DNA from: Glaciecola sp964195425
Lineage (GTDB): Bacteria > Pseudomonadota > Gammaproteobacteria > Enterobacterales > Alteromonadaceae
Length of the DNA stretch: 64,000 nucleotides
Assembly: GCA_964195425.1 (NCBI GenBank)
Contig: CAXMOM010000028.1
Span: forward strand, 1 to 64,000
Reading direction: 5' to 3'
How positions within the stretch are numbered: position 1 is the stretch's first letter; each line of letters opens with the position of its first letter. Positions 28,829 to 38,250 of the stretch are shown piece by piece. The position numbers and the translations under genes are program-made. The notes beneath the pieces are model-generated. The model saw only the letters and a list, made by a program, of their open reading frames with translations, had not been told where the DNA came from and did no database searches.

Positions 28829-29926
28829 ATGACTTTCTTTGTTATTGTGACCGCCCTTATGACCTTGTACGCCGTATTTATTACTGCGGTCTGGTGGTTA
28901 CAAAAACAAAATGCCGACGAACAGCAAAAAAACAACGAAGCGTTAACGTTATCCCTTAATAACGACTATATGAACAGCCTCGGCGTAACAAGTGCGCAAG
29001 AGGCCTCAGCCACCCGCGCTATGCTAGCAAAAGCCGATGAAGCCAAGCAGCTTCATCAAACCTTTCAAAAATTCGTACCCCGACAATTTGTTGAACATTT
29101 TGCGAAAGGTGGTATTGACTCGCTAACACTTGGTTACGCTGACGAAGATGATGTTGCCATCATGTTTTGTGATATTAGAGGTTTTACACGCTTGTCGGAG
29201 GAAATGTCCCCCCAGCAACTCATGAACTTCTTAAATGCCTACTTTATGCGAATGAACGCGCCTATACACGACAATTTTGGCTTTATAGACAAATTCATTG
29301 GCGATGCCATTATGGCGCTATTCGATCACCCCAATGGACAGATTAGCGACAAGGCTGCAGATTCAGTTCGGGCAGCGCTCGACTTACAAAAAGCACTTAA
29401 ACTGTATAATCACCACCGTGCTAAAAGTGGTTATGGGGGCGTAAAAAATGGCATAGGATTGCATGTTGGCCCAGTAGTAGTGGGGACTGTAGGTTCGGAC
29501 GATCGCATGGATACAACCGTTATTGGCCATACCGTTAACGTTGCACAGCGTATTGAGTCACTCACTAATTACTTTGGCGTAGAAATTCTTGCTAGCAAAG
29601 AATTAGTGTGTGCCGCGGGCGAAGAAATGGAATTCGCGTCGCGTACACTCGATAAAGTCGTGTTAAAAGGGAAAAGCACATCAATAGAAATCATTGAAAT
29701 TTACGAGCATTTAAGTGAAGAACGTATTAATGCAAGAAATGCATCTAAAAATCTAATGAGTGAAGCAATTAGTATGCGCAACACTGGAGATTTTAAAGGC
29801 GCTCTAAACCTGTTCCTTCGTGCTCAAGAAAATGACCCTGGAGATACTACACTTGTGCATCATATTACTACCTGTGAAAAACTAGAACATGAAGAAGACT
29901 GGGATGGCAAAATACGGATTAGCTAA
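28829..29926 (+). CDS. Class III adenylate/guanylate cyclase with N-terminal membrane helix
   Basis: A 365-residue protein: one N-terminal transmembrane helix (residues 1-25, FFVIVTALMTLYAVFITAVWW) and a coiled linker. A class III nucleotide cyclase domain follows (about 100-290) with both metal-binding Asp motifs (IMFCDIRGFTRLSEEMS and FIDKFIGDAIMALFD). Further on are GLHVGPVVVGTVGSDDRMD and TVIGHTVNVAQRIES with the transition-state Asn/Arg positions. The Lys of DKFIGD fits adenine recognition, so cAMP is the likelier product, but GTP use is not excluded. A short C-terminal TPR-like tail (NLFLRAQENDPGD) follows. The start codon touches the hemL stop; convergent with the ABC permease. Confidence 0.92.
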   Translation: MTFFVIVTALMTLYAVFITAVWWLQKQNADEQQKNNEALTLSLNNDYMNSLGVTSAQEASATRAMLAKADEAKQLHQTFQKFVPRQFVEHFAKGGIDSLTLGYADEDDVAIMFCDIRGFTRLSEEMSPQQLMNFLNAYFMRMNAPIHDNFGFIDKFIGDAIMALFDHPNGQISDKAADSVRAALDLQKALKLYNHHRAKSGYGGVKNGIGLHVGPVVVGTVGSDDRMDTTVIGHTVNVAQRIESLTNYFGVEILASKELVCAAGEEMEFASRTLDKVVLKGKSTSIEIIEIYEHLSEERINARNASKNLMSEAISMRNTGDFKGALNLFLRAQENDPGDTTLVHHITTCEKLEHEEDWDGKIRIS

Positions 29927-29946
29927 TTGCATATTTAAACAGTTAC

Positions 29947-31299
29947 TTATGTAAACAAATACTTAGCGCTTCTATAAGCGGTAAACGCTGGGATAAATGC
30001 TACCACGACCGTTAATACCAAAACGCTGCCTGCATAGAACAAAATACCTGTTGAATAGATATTGGCCGAGACATAAAGACTATACTCACTTAATAACCAA
30101 TGACCGGCTCCCACTATAGCAAGCGTTACCACTAAGTATGCCCCAACGAGCGCAAATACACTTATCATGATAGCTTCAGCCTGAATAAGACTGCCAATAA
30201 ACCACGGGCTAGCGCCAACCGCTCGCAATGCTGAAATTTCGTTTCTACGTTCATGCATCGACGCTAATAACATAGTAACTAAGCCTATTAAAGAGGCAAA
30301 CAACACTAACAACGCAATAACTTGCATGACCGTTTCTATGCTGCCCAATGTTTGCCATAATTCAGCAAGTGCTACTTGCGGCATAATTGCTGATATCGCT
30401 TCATCTTGATACCGATTTATATCTCGTTGCAATGTTAAAATAGCGAATGGAGATTCTGCCTTTAACATAAATGCCGATATTTGCTTGGGTTCACCTATAA
30501 GGTCGTAAGTGCCAGGCGTTATGATAGGTATGGCTTGCATAGAGTCTGCATCATCATGGCCATGCTCGTGGTCATGATCACTGTCTTTTGTTAAGGCTTC
30601 TATCTTACTAGCCTTAGTTTCATTGTTAGGCCGAGCAAAGCTTGTACGTAACGAAACTGGTGCAACGGCGCTATGCATTTCTTCAATCGCTATTAAGGGC
30701 ACATGCACGGACTTGTCTACAGGCGTGCCGGTTGGCGATAATATCCCAGTAATTAACACCGGATGATGATCGTGGTGACTAAAGCTAACGCTGCCGCTAC
30801 CATGAGAAACTACTATCGACTGACCCACTTCTAATCTGAGGCTACTGGCAACGTTTGCCCCAATTACAGCTTCTGTTGGGCTAGCAAATACACGGCCCGA
30901 GGCAAGCTTTAAAGCTTGTTTTCTGCCATATTGGTAATAATCAAAATACTCAGACGACGTGCCCACAACTGGAAAGCCTTTATAAGAATCGCCAAGGGCC
31001 AGCGGAATTGTCCAGACGACCTTTTCATTGTCTCCAATATTTTCATAGGTTTCCCAGCGCAGTGAGTTTGGGTTGGCACCCATACGAAATACACTCGACA
31101 GCAATACGTTAACTTGACTGCTGCGCGCCGCTACCACTAAATCGATGCCCGAGACGGTACGCTTAAAGTTGTCTTGGGTTTGCACGCGAATATGCTCGAT
31201 AGCAAACAGTAAACTCACGCTCACCAACAATGCGCTAAAGGTCAATATAGTGGTTACTTTACGATTCAATAAACTTTGCCAAGCTAACCTTAACCACAT
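29947..31299 (-). CDS. ABC transporter permease, FtsX/MacB type, with His-rich loop
   Basis: A membrane component of an export or lipoprotein-extraction ABC system. It has an N-terminal helix, a large periplasmic MacB-like core domain, and a C-terminal block of three helices (VMQVIALLVLFASLIGLVTML, MISVFALVGAYLVVTLAIV, last helix) with the conserved RRNEISALRAVGASPWFIG motif. Near residue 240 the periplasmic domain carries a His/Asp cluster (DSDHDHEHGHDDAD), suggesting metal binding. The ATG at 31299 (MWLRLAWQSLLNRK) is chosen over an upstream frame start at 31329 because it gives the family N-terminus and lies just past the ATPase stop at 31301. Forms a two-gene unit with the ATPase. Confidence 0.87.
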   Translation of the reverse strand: MWLRLAWQSLLNRKVTTILTFSALLVSVSLLFAIEHIRVQTQDNFKRTVSGIDLVVAARSSQVNVLLSSVFRMGANPNSLRWETYENIGDNEKVVWTIPLALGDSYKGFPVVGTSSEYFDYYQYGRKQALKLASGRVFASPTEAVIGANVASSLRLEVGQSIVVSHGSGSVSFSHHDHHPVLITGILSPTGTPVDKSVHVPLIAIEEMHSAVAPVSLRTSFARPNNETKASKIEALTKDSDHDHEHGHDDADSMQAIPIITPGTYDLIGEPKQISAFMLKAESPFAILTLQRDINRYQDEAISAIMPQVALAELWQTLGSIETVMQVIALLVLFASLIGLVTMLLASMHERRNEISALRAVGASPWFIGSLIQAEAIMISVFALVGAYLVVTLAIVGAGHWLLSEYSLYVSANIYSTGILFYAGSVLVLTVVVAFIPAFTAYRSAKYLFT

Positions 31300-31300
31300 A

Positions 31301-32074
31301 TTAAAATACACTCGCTTTACTTTCGGCATGGGTATTATCAGAATAGGTATGCTCGGTGCAGGCTTTATTTATGTCGGCCAAATTTATGTCAGCCAAAGCA
31401 ACGCATTGATCAAAATTTTTCGCCAGTCGCATATCGTGGCTCACAAACAATAAGGTAGTGTTTAGCTCTTGGGTATTGTTGAGCAACAACTGCATAAATT
31501 TGGTCGTCGACCTTAAGTCTAGTGCAGAAGTGGGCTCATCTACAATGAGCAAGGCTGGCTGATGATATAAGGCACGCGCAATCGCCACACGTTGTTGCTG
31601 GCCCACACTGAGGTCTCTCGCTTTATGATGTAAAACCTCGCTAGATAAATTTAAGTTAGTGAGTACTTGCTTTAGTTTATCGTAATCAAATTTGTGTGCA
31701 TGTTGTGAAAATAAACTGGCCAATTTTATGTTATCTAGAACCGACAAGTATCCAATAAGGTTCAGCTGCTGGAAAACCACACCAAGTGATTTGGCTCTAA
31801 ACTCATCTTTTTTACGATTCGACAGTGTATGTAATGGCTGTTCTAAAACGCTTAGCTTGCCCTTGTTATTTGCATTTACCGACAAGCTTAAGGTACCACT
31901 AAGCAGATTTAACAAGGTACTTTTTCCGCTCCCCGACGGCCCATGCAAGAACACACGTTTCCCTGCCTCCACCTGCCACTTTGGAATATCGAGCACTAGC
32001 GGAGCAACATCGACTATGCCTTTTTGTTGAGGATAAGCAAAATTCAAGTTTTCTATATTGATAGCGACAGACAT
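31301..32074 (-). CDS. ABC transporter ATP-binding protein
   Basis: A 257-residue ATPase of the LolD/MacB/FtsE group that powers the adjacent permease. Walker A GPSGSGKSTLLN, Q-loop VVFQQLNLIGYLSVLDN, signature LSVGQQQRVAIARAL, Walker B ALLIVDEPTSALD and the His switch LFVSHDMRLAKNF are all present and in order. The tail after residue 230 is short and His/Cys-containing. It immediately precedes the permease with a two-base gap and lies 25 bases downstream of the Dyp peroxidase gene, so all four genes from ggt to the permease may be one transcript. Confidence 0.95.
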   Translation of the reverse strand: MSVAINIENLNFAYPQQKGIVDVAPLVLDIPKWQVEAGKRVFLHGPSGSGKSTLLNLLSGTLSLSVNANNKGKLSVLEQPLHTLSNRKKDEFRAKSLGVVFQQLNLIGYLSVLDNIKLASLFSQHAHKFDYDKLKQVLTNLNLSSEVLHHKARDLSVGQQQRVAIARALYHQPALLIVDEPTSALDLRSTTKFMQLLLNNTQELNTTLLFVSHDMRLAKNFDQCVALADINLADINKACTEHTYSDNTHAESKASVF

Positions 32075-32099
32075 TACAGCCTCAATTAGTGACTAGCAG

Positions 32100-33050
32100 T
32101 TACTCGGGCTCGTCAGCTTCGGTTTCAGGAGAGATAATAATACTTTGACTGCGAATAAAACGTATAGACGGCGCAAAAAACGCAGCGCCTGTTTCAGCAC
32201 TAGCGTAATCGAGCAATTTGTCATAATGCCCATTATCGTCACCGTAAATACGGCTATGCAGTAAATTTTTAAAGGCTTGCGGATGATTACTACAGGCAAC
32301 AAAATAGAGCCCTTGTGTGTTCATATCACCGTAAGGCATGCTCTGATTTAGGAATATAGGGTATTCACCACCGGGACCCACAATTTTGGTCCTAAACGCA
32401 TGCGAGTCTAGGCCAGACCCAACCACATCCATGTTATGTTCTTTGGTTTTACCCATTACTTGCTGCTGGAGTTTGTCTGATAACTTACTCCATTTTGACA
32501 TATCGTAACGATAACGCTGAATATGGATGTAAGAGCCATCTGCAAAAACATCGTCTTCTTCACCAACTAAGGTAATTTCAAACTTTTTTCGCCCACGAGG
32601 GTTTTCATCAGCAATCAAAAAGCCGGTCCAGTTACGCCCGTCTAAGTATCTAAACGCCTGTACTTGTTCTACAAGTTCAGTATGTAGTTTTAACGTTTGC
32701 ATTACTTCAATGCCAAGGGCTTGGCAAATATCTAAACGATCTGCGCGAATTTGTACAAATAAATCGCAGGGCAATACGGGGGCGCAGCGATCTTCGCATT
32801 GCATATCGGGGAAAGAGCCTAATTGCATTGGTCGGTTGTTAGGATAAAGTTCGTCCCAAAACGCGCTGCCCACGCCAATTGCCCCTGATACCATGGCTTC
32901 ATAGTGTTCGTCGTCGAAGTTCTCAAATATATCGAGTAATTTCACCAACTTAAGACGCACGCTTGCCACGTCATCATCTACAACATTAAAGAGCAAGTAC
33001 AGCGCGTGCAAATTAGGCTCGGCGCAAATTCCTTTTTGGGGTTGACTCAT
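32100..33050 (-). CDS. Dyp-type haem peroxidase
   Basis: A 316-residue dye-decolourising peroxidase of the YfeX/TfuDyp-like bacterial group. Signature features: two ferredoxin-like halves, a GRNWTGFLIADENPRGR segment, FADGSYIHIQRYRYD, the central NMDVVGSGLDSHAFRTKIVG stretch with an upstream His candidate as haem ligand, and the ending CSNHPQAFKNLL. The usual catalytic GxxDG is represented by the DENPRGR region, though I could not fix it unambiguously. The start overlaps the ggt stop in a TAATG arrangement, implying translational coupling. Cytoplasmic, no signal peptide. Confidence 0.88.
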   Translation of the reverse strand: MSQPQKGICAEPNLHALYLLFNVVDDDVASVRLKLVKLLDIFENFDDEHYEAMVSGAIGVGSAFWDELYPNNRPMQLGSFPDMQCEDRCAPVLPCDLFVQIRADRLDICQALGIEVMQTLKLHTELVEQVQAFRYLDGRNWTGFLIADENPRGRKKFEITLVGEEDDVFADGSYIHIQRYRYDMSKWSKLSDKLQQQVMGKTKEHNMDVVGSGLDSHAFRTKIVGPGGEYPIFLNQSMPYGDMNTQGLYFVACSNHPQAFKNLLHSRIYGDDNGHYDKLLDYASAETGAAFFAPSIRFIRSQSIIISPETEADEPE

Positions 33051-34744
33051 TAATAACCTGCTGCTTGACCATCTTTACGTGACTCGGATGCGCCATAATA
33101 CACTTTGTTTTTACTGTCGTACATTATTGCCTGATATCCGCCAAATGCGCCTAAACTATCGGTCATTTCATGACCTTTTTTAATAAGCTCTCTGCGCGTT
33201 TTGTGACTAAAGCCACTTTCTAAACTCACATAGCCTCCATCTAGCATGAGTTTGCCCATTGGCGAACTTGAACCCGTATGCAAAATACGTGGGGCGTCGC
33301 CTGCTTCTTGTATATTCATACCAAAATCTATCATGTTAATCACAATTTGCGCATGCATTTGAGGCTGAGTACCGCCGCCCATTACACCAAAGCTCATTAG
33401 TGGCTCATTGTTGCGCGTAATAAACGCAGGAATAATAGTATGGAAAGGCCTTTTGCCGGGTGCATATTGATTGAAATGGCCGGCTTGTAAAGCGAACATT
33501 TCCCCACGGTTTTGTAACACAAAACCTAAGTCTGTCGGGATCATGCCAGACCCCATACCGCGGTAATTACTTTGAATTAACGACACCATGTTGCCTTGCT
33601 TATCGGCTACGGTTAAATAAATAGTATCCCCTTCGTTGATGCCAGCATCTACCCGTTTAGCAGCTATTTTAGGCGAAATAAGTGGCTGGCGAGTTTTCGC
33701 ATACTCTTTTGAAATTAGCCAATCCACAGGAATTTGATTAAACATAGGATCTGCATAAAACTTTGCACGATCGGCAAAGGCTAATTTTTTAGCTTCAACA
33801 AATGTATGGATGTATTCGGCCGAATCGTGGCCCATACTTTCAATGTCGTATAGTTCTAACATATTAAGAATTTGCAGCGCCGCTATACCTTGACCATTAG
33901 GCGGTAATTCCCATACGTCATAGCCTCTGTAATTTGTCGACACCGGCTCAACCCAATCGGAATAATGAGCGGCCATATCTTGGTAACTTAAAAAACCGCC
34001 TTGGCTCTTCATAAAAGCGCCAATAGTTCGGGCAATGTCGCCTTTATAAAAAACGTCGCGACCACCGGTAGCTATTTTTTCATAAGTATTAGCAAGGGCG
34101 GGGTTTTTAAACACTTGGCCTTTTACTGGCGTTTTACCATCAATCGTAAACGTTTCTGTAAAACCCGGATACTGCCCAATACGCTTTTGGTTACTCTCAA
34201 AGTAATAGGCGATAAGTTCAGAAACAGGAAAACCGTCACGAGCATACTGAATGGAAGGCGCTAGCAAAGTTTGCATAGGCAAGCTACCAAAACGTTCGCT
34301 TAACATAAACCAGCCATCTACCGCGCCCGGCACTGAAACTGGAAGCGGACCAAACTTTGGAATTTCAGAAATATTGTTTTGAGTAAAATGCTCAAGGGTC
34401 AAAGACTGCGGTGAGCGTCCTGAAGCATTTAAGCCGTATAGCTGTTGAGTTTCTGCATCCCAAACAATAGCAAACAAATCACCACCAATACCGCTGCCCG
34501 TTGGCTCTACTAGGCCCAACATCGCATTTGCTGCAATGGCCGCGTCTATAGCATTGCCGCCATTTTTTAAAATATCGAGAGCCACTTGCGTTGCCAAGGG
34601 TTGGCTGGTTGCCGCCATGCCGTTTTGCGCAATAACTTCAGAGCGACTAGCAAAAGGAGCACCGGTAATCCGATCATAAGAAAAGGCGGTGTTGGCAATA
34701 CACAAACTAAGGAGTGTGGATATAAAAAGTGCGCGTAGTTTCAC
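33050..34744 (-). CDS. ggt: Gamma-glutamyltransferase
   Basis: A 564-residue Ntn-hydrolase that cleaves gamma-glutamyl bonds such as those of glutathione. It has an N-terminal signal peptide (LRALFISTLLSLCIANTAFS) for export. Expected features are ATSQPLATQVALDILKNGGN, a GSGIGGDLFAIVWD block and NGQGIAALQILNMLEL. The autocleavage site lies before Thr in EGDTIYLTVADKQGN, followed by QSNYRGMGSGMI and FGVMGGGTQPQMHAQ. The sequence resembles the YwrD-like subgroup more than E. coli Ggt. It heads a series with the Dyp peroxidase and the ABC pair, overlapping the Dyp start. Confidence 0.94.
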   Translation of the reverse strand: MKLRALFISTLLSLCIANTAFSYDRITGAPFASRSEVIAQNGMAATSQPLATQVALDILKNGGNAIDAAIAANAMLGLVEPTGSGIGGDLFAIVWDAETQQLYGLNASGRSPQSLTLEHFTQNNISEIPKFGPLPVSVPGAVDGWFMLSERFGSLPMQTLLAPSIQYARDGFPVSELIAYYFESNQKRIGQYPGFTETFTIDGKTPVKGQVFKNPALANTYEKIATGGRDVFYKGDIARTIGAFMKSQGGFLSYQDMAAHYSDWVEPVSTNYRGYDVWELPPNGQGIAALQILNMLELYDIESMGHDSAEYIHTFVEAKKLAFADRAKFYADPMFNQIPVDWLISKEYAKTRQPLISPKIAAKRVDAGINEGDTIYLTVADKQGNMVSLIQSNYRGMGSGMIPTDLGFVLQNRGEMFALQAGHFNQYAPGKRPFHTIIPAFITRNNEPLMSFGVMGGGTQPQMHAQIVINMIDFGMNIQEAGDAPRILHTGSSSPMGKLMLDGGYVSLESGFSHKTRRELIKKGHEMTDSLGAFGGYQAIMYDSKNKVYYGASESRKDGQAAGY

Positions 34745-35048
34745 AGCAAACTTACCTCTTGTTTTTATTAGAGTGGTAATGATACGAAGGAAGTATAAAA
34801 ATACCGTTTTATTGCCTATTTAGCTATGTTTGTTTGTACTCAATAGAGTATGTTAGCTTTATACAAATAGCTGATTGCAAATATTATTGGTAAAATTGAA
34901 CAGTTAATTTTGCCAAGCAATTAATATAAGCGACATCAAGAATACAAAAAGCCCTTTTATTTCGATATAGAATTTAAGCGCAACTTTCTCAACAAAAAAA
35001 CGCTACAAATATGCTATTCTCAATTATTAACGATAATTAGGAATCACT
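34745..35048. other. Divergent intergenic region, about 300 bases
   Basis: Between leftward ggt and the rightward small gene. It is very AT-rich and presumably holds both promoters; a TAGGAATC ribosome-binding region precedes the 35049 start. No gene or strong palindrome is seen. Confidence 0.4.
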
Positions 35049-35333
35049 ATGCACGTAGACAAGGCTAAAAAACGACTCGCTAAACAGGTTAAAAAAGGCT
35101 TTAAAGGGTATCCTCTTATTGCGATAGAATACTTTGGTGACGAGCCCGATTGCGCAACGCAAGTCGTGGTTCAATTTACCTTAGAAGAAGGCAGCGACGT
35201 GCAAGAAGAACGATTTTCTAGTCAAGCTGATGCCAGAGAAGATGAAACCATTCAAACCGCGTTAATCAAAATAATTGATCGCGCGGGTGCCAACTCAGTC
35301 ATGCAAACAGACGGTGTCACTGCCACTAAATAG
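35049..35333 (+). CDS. Conserved small hypothetical protein
   Basis: A 94-residue soluble protein without signal peptide. The first 20 residues are strongly basic (KAKKRLAKQVKKGFKG). A beta-rich stretch (YPLIAIEYFGDEPDCATQVVV, FTLEEGSDVQEERFSSQADA) and an acidic helix (DETIQTALIKIIDRAG) follow. This layout is common among small conserved proteins of marine gammaproteobacteria; I know no function for it. It ends five bases before the stop of the sugar dehydrogenase gene, which is convergent. Start supported by a GGAATCACT region. Confidence 0.75.
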   Translation: MHVDKAKKRLAKQVKKGFKGYPLIAIEYFGDEPDCATQVVVQFTLEEGSDVQEERFSSQADAREDETIQTALIKIIDRAGANSVMQTDGVTATK

Positions 35334-35338
35334 CTATG

Positions 35339-36490
35339 CTACTCGCTAAGCTTTAACAAACGAGCGCTTCCGCCATCTTCTAAAATATAGATGTCTCCGC
35401 TGCTGCTTTGTTCAATTTCGCGCACTCGACTGCCCCATTCATAGCGTGCGGCTTCTTCTGCGCTAAGTCTTGGACGTTTTTCTCGTTCTGGAAAAATCAC
35501 GCGGATAAGCGCTTGTGATGATAGGCCCCCAATAAAACCGTGTCCGGTCCAGTCTTTGAATTTACCGCCTTTATAAATAATGAAACCTGCTGGGCTTATG
35601 GCTGGGACCCAATCGACCATTGGTGCTTTAAATACCGGGTTGGTTTCGTGATTGGGAATATCTACACCTGAATAGTGTTTACCCTGTGATACAACCGGGT
35701 AACCGTAATTTCTTGCCCGCTCAATAATATTCAGTTCGTCGCCATCACGCGGGCCCATTTCATGCACCCACAACCTTCCTTTTGCGTCAAAATCGATACC
35801 TAAAGGATTACGATGCCCTAGCGTCCAAATTTGATTAGTGACTTTACCATTGCCATAAAAAGGGTTGTCTTTTGGGACACTGCCGTCCTGATTTATACGG
35901 ACTACTTTACCTAAATTCATCGCCATGTTTTGTGCTGGCGTGAATTTTTGCCGCTCACCTGAGGTGATAAATAAAAATCCATCTGGCGACACGGCAAGTC
36001 GGTGACCATAATGGCCGTTACCGGTCATTTTAGGGGATTGATTCCAAATTCGCTTAACCTCGCTTAACGACGCACCGCTACTGGTGATAGTAAGCTTGGC
36101 GCTATCAACAACAGCGCCACTTAGTTCATCGCGCTGCGGATCGCGCTCAACATAAGACAAAAACACCCTTGTGTTTTCTGCAAAATCTGGATGCACTATA
36201 ATATCACCGAGTCCACCTTGTCCTCTGGCGGTAACTTGCGGAACGTTGCTAACCGTAAAACGTTTTTTACCGGCCTTATCAATTACCCATAGAGCGCCTG
36301 TTTTTTCTGACACCAAACCGTGGCCATCGGGCAACATAGCCATTGCCCAAGGTGAACTGAACGTTTCTAAAACATCGGCATAAATAGTGCTGTCGTCGCT
36401 CCCTTTAATGGTGACTCTTTCTTGTGCAAAAGAAATTGAGCTGAAGCTGAACAAAACGCCACAGAGCAGCAGTTGTGAATATATTTTCAT
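35339..36490 (-). CDS. PQQ-dependent aldose sugar dehydrogenase (YliI-like)
   Basis: A 383-residue periplasmic six-bladed beta-propeller of the soluble glucose dehydrogenase/Asd (YliI) family, oxidising aldoses with PQQ. Signal peptide MKIYSQLLLCGVLFSFSSISFA. Propeller signatures: SSPWAMAMLPDGHGLVSEK, GQGGLGDIIVHPDF, NGHYGHRLAVSPDGFLFITS and IWTLGHRNPLGIDFDAKGRL with the PQQ/Ca-binding HR and GD residues. Next is VHEMGPRDGDELNIIERARNYG. Complete length. It points away from the NRPS locus and probably marks its left border on the minus strand. Its promoter lies in 36491-36673. Confidence 0.9.
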   Translation of the reverse strand: MKIYSQLLLCGVLFSFSSISFAQERVTIKGSDDSTIYADVLETFSSPWAMAMLPDGHGLVSEKTGALWVIDKAGKKRFTVSNVPQVTARGQGGLGDIIVHPDFAENTRVFLSYVERDPQRDELSGAVVDSAKLTITSSGASLSEVKRIWNQSPKMTGNGHYGHRLAVSPDGFLFITSGERQKFTPAQNMAMNLGKVVRINQDGSVPKDNPFYGNGKVTNQIWTLGHRNPLGIDFDAKGRLWVHEMGPRDGDELNIIERARNYGYPVVSQGKHYSGVDIPNHETNPVFKAPMVDWVPAISPAGFIIYKGGKFKDWTGHGFIGGLSSQALIRVIFPEREKRPRLSAEEAARYEWGSRVREIEQSSSGDIYILEDGGSARLLKLSE

Positions 36491-36673
36491 GTTAATCTAC
36501 CGATTTTATATTATATGCACAAACATACGAAAAAACACCTATATTAGCTCACACTTAAGCCGTAACTGGCGAACTTACACCTAGTATAGTATCTAGTGTA
36601 AAACCTTTACAAAAAACGTGGCTTTTTCAATGTGGCAAGGATAAACACAGCTAACTCGTATAACCCACTTTCT

Positions 36674-38011
36674 CTAATCCAAATATGAACTAAACTTAAG
36701 GACTCTTTCTTGTTCATACTCCGCGTTTATTTTTTTCATATTGTTTTTATAAATAGGAGTATCTAATAGTAAATTAAGCTTATTTTCAATCATGCTGGCG
36801 TCATCAGTGCGTTTATTCCCTCTAATCCCATATTGATGGTATGCCACTCTAGCCGCGTTGCCATTTTGATCAAACAGTCCTCCCGAAAAGACCAACATTG
36901 GAACAGCGTAGTGAATACATTCGTTAATGGTATTTATACCGCAATGATTAATGCTTACATGAGCATGCTTAAGGACATATACCTGAGGTAGGTAGTTAAA
37001 TAAATAAACATTGGCTGGCACATTGTCAAAACTATCTAGCGATAACTTTCCTCCAAGCGATATTAACAAAATCCGCTTTAAATTTTTGCTACACGCCTTC
37101 ATCAGTTTCTTTATGAATGGAATGTTATCCTCATACATTGTTCCAAAAGAACAATACAGTAGCTGTTTGTTATGGGTTTGGACCTCGTTGAGAATATCGT
37201 CCAATTTATTCGCATTTGGTAATTCAAGGTCGTTAAAAGCTCTTTTTTCACTAACCATACCGCCAACATAGGTAACATTAGAAAAGTAGGCATGAGGGAA
37301 ATCTAGGGCTTTTGAGACTAATAATAAAGTAGGTAATTTACTATATAAAAAAACGGGGGGGAAAATACTCGGAATTAATGTACGAGTAGATATGCCGACT
37401 TCTTTGGCATACTTTTTTAGCACTGCACGCCTGCCGCTTTTAAGTGTTAACTTCAATTTAATGCGGCTTTCAAACTCGCGAACTTTGTACTTAAACCATG
37501 TCCATAATATGCCAAATATTGTGCCTTGCTTGCTTATTCCGGGAATAATATTAGTCGACATTGGAGGCACGTTTGACCTTACTCTATTATCAAACCATGG
37601 ACATATTAATACCACCGGAATACTCAACTCTGTGGCCACAAAAACAAATTCATGTAGCTCTACATCAATAATCAACTTGTCAGGGTTAAGCTCACTAAAT
37701 ATAGTGCTAAATGCATCAATTTTAAGTGTTTTTTTGCCAAGCGCGTAGTTGCTCAATAAATTGGAAAAATAATGCTTAAGTCGACCCTTAAAGGTGTCGA
37801 TTTTTGTTCCCGAGCTGTCTAAGATTGAAAACGTAAAGTTTACTTCTGGCAATTGAACATAGCGTATGCCTAAGTGTTCAACTCTATCTTGCATATTCTG
37901 CGGACATAAATAAGTTACTTCATGCCCTTCTGATTTCAGCCTAGACACAATTTCAAAACTAGCATTCAAAATGCCAGTTAAACCCGTTGTTATTATTGCA
38001 ATATGCGCCAT
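36674..38011 (-). CDS. GT1-family glycosyltransferase (UGT/MGT-like)
   Basis: A 445-residue GT-B-fold enzyme that would transfer a sugar from a nucleotide donor to a lipophilic or peptide acceptor. N-terminal Rossmann start IAIITTGLTGILNASFEIVSRL. The C-terminal donor-binding domain contains LFNYLPQVYVLKHAHVSINH, CGINTINECIHYAVPMLVF and SGGLFDQNGNAARVAYHQYG, the classic HxxxxxxxE donor motif region of macrolide/UDP-glycosyltransferases. No MbtH or sugar-synthesis genes nearby. It lies upstream of the phosphopantetheinyl transferase in the same direction, and by position it is a candidate tailoring enzyme of the NRPS product, though it might also serve carotenoid or lipid glycosylation. Confidence 0.85.
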   Translation of the reverse strand: MAHIAIITTGLTGILNASFEIVSRLKSEGHEVTYLCPQNMQDRVEHLGIRYVQLPEVNFTFSILDSSGTKIDTFKGRLKHYFSNLLSNYALGKKTLKIDAFSTIFSELNPDKLIIDVELHEFVFVATELSIPVVLICPWFDNRVRSNVPPMSTNIIPGISKQGTIFGILWTWFKYKVREFESRIKLKLTLKSGRRAVLKKYAKEVGISTRTLIPSIFPPVFLYSKLPTLLLVSKALDFPHAYFSNVTYVGGMVSEKRAFNDLELPNANKLDDILNEVQTHNKQLLYCSFGTMYEDNIPFIKKLMKACSKNLKRILLISLGGKLSLDSFDNVPANVYLFNYLPQVYVLKHAHVSINHCGINTINECIHYAVPMLVFSGGLFDQNGNAARVAYHQYGIRGNKRTDDASMIENKLNLLLDTPIYKNNMKKINAEYEQERVLKFSSYLD

Positions 38012-38250
38012 TTAAATCGGCACCTCCCAAAATGCTATATTTACAAAATAACCGCGTAATATCTTAAACGTCGGCTCCGGTTAGTTTCAGAATAAACAAT
38101 ATGCCTAAGCGATTCAATAAACGTTGATTGGATATTTTTCGAAACCCGAATACACAAACAACACAACGACATTATCGCCTTGCGCTAGCCTTATATTGCA
38201 GGCTGGCACTATTAATTATACATTTGGTAGTCTGTTGGACTCATATTGAC

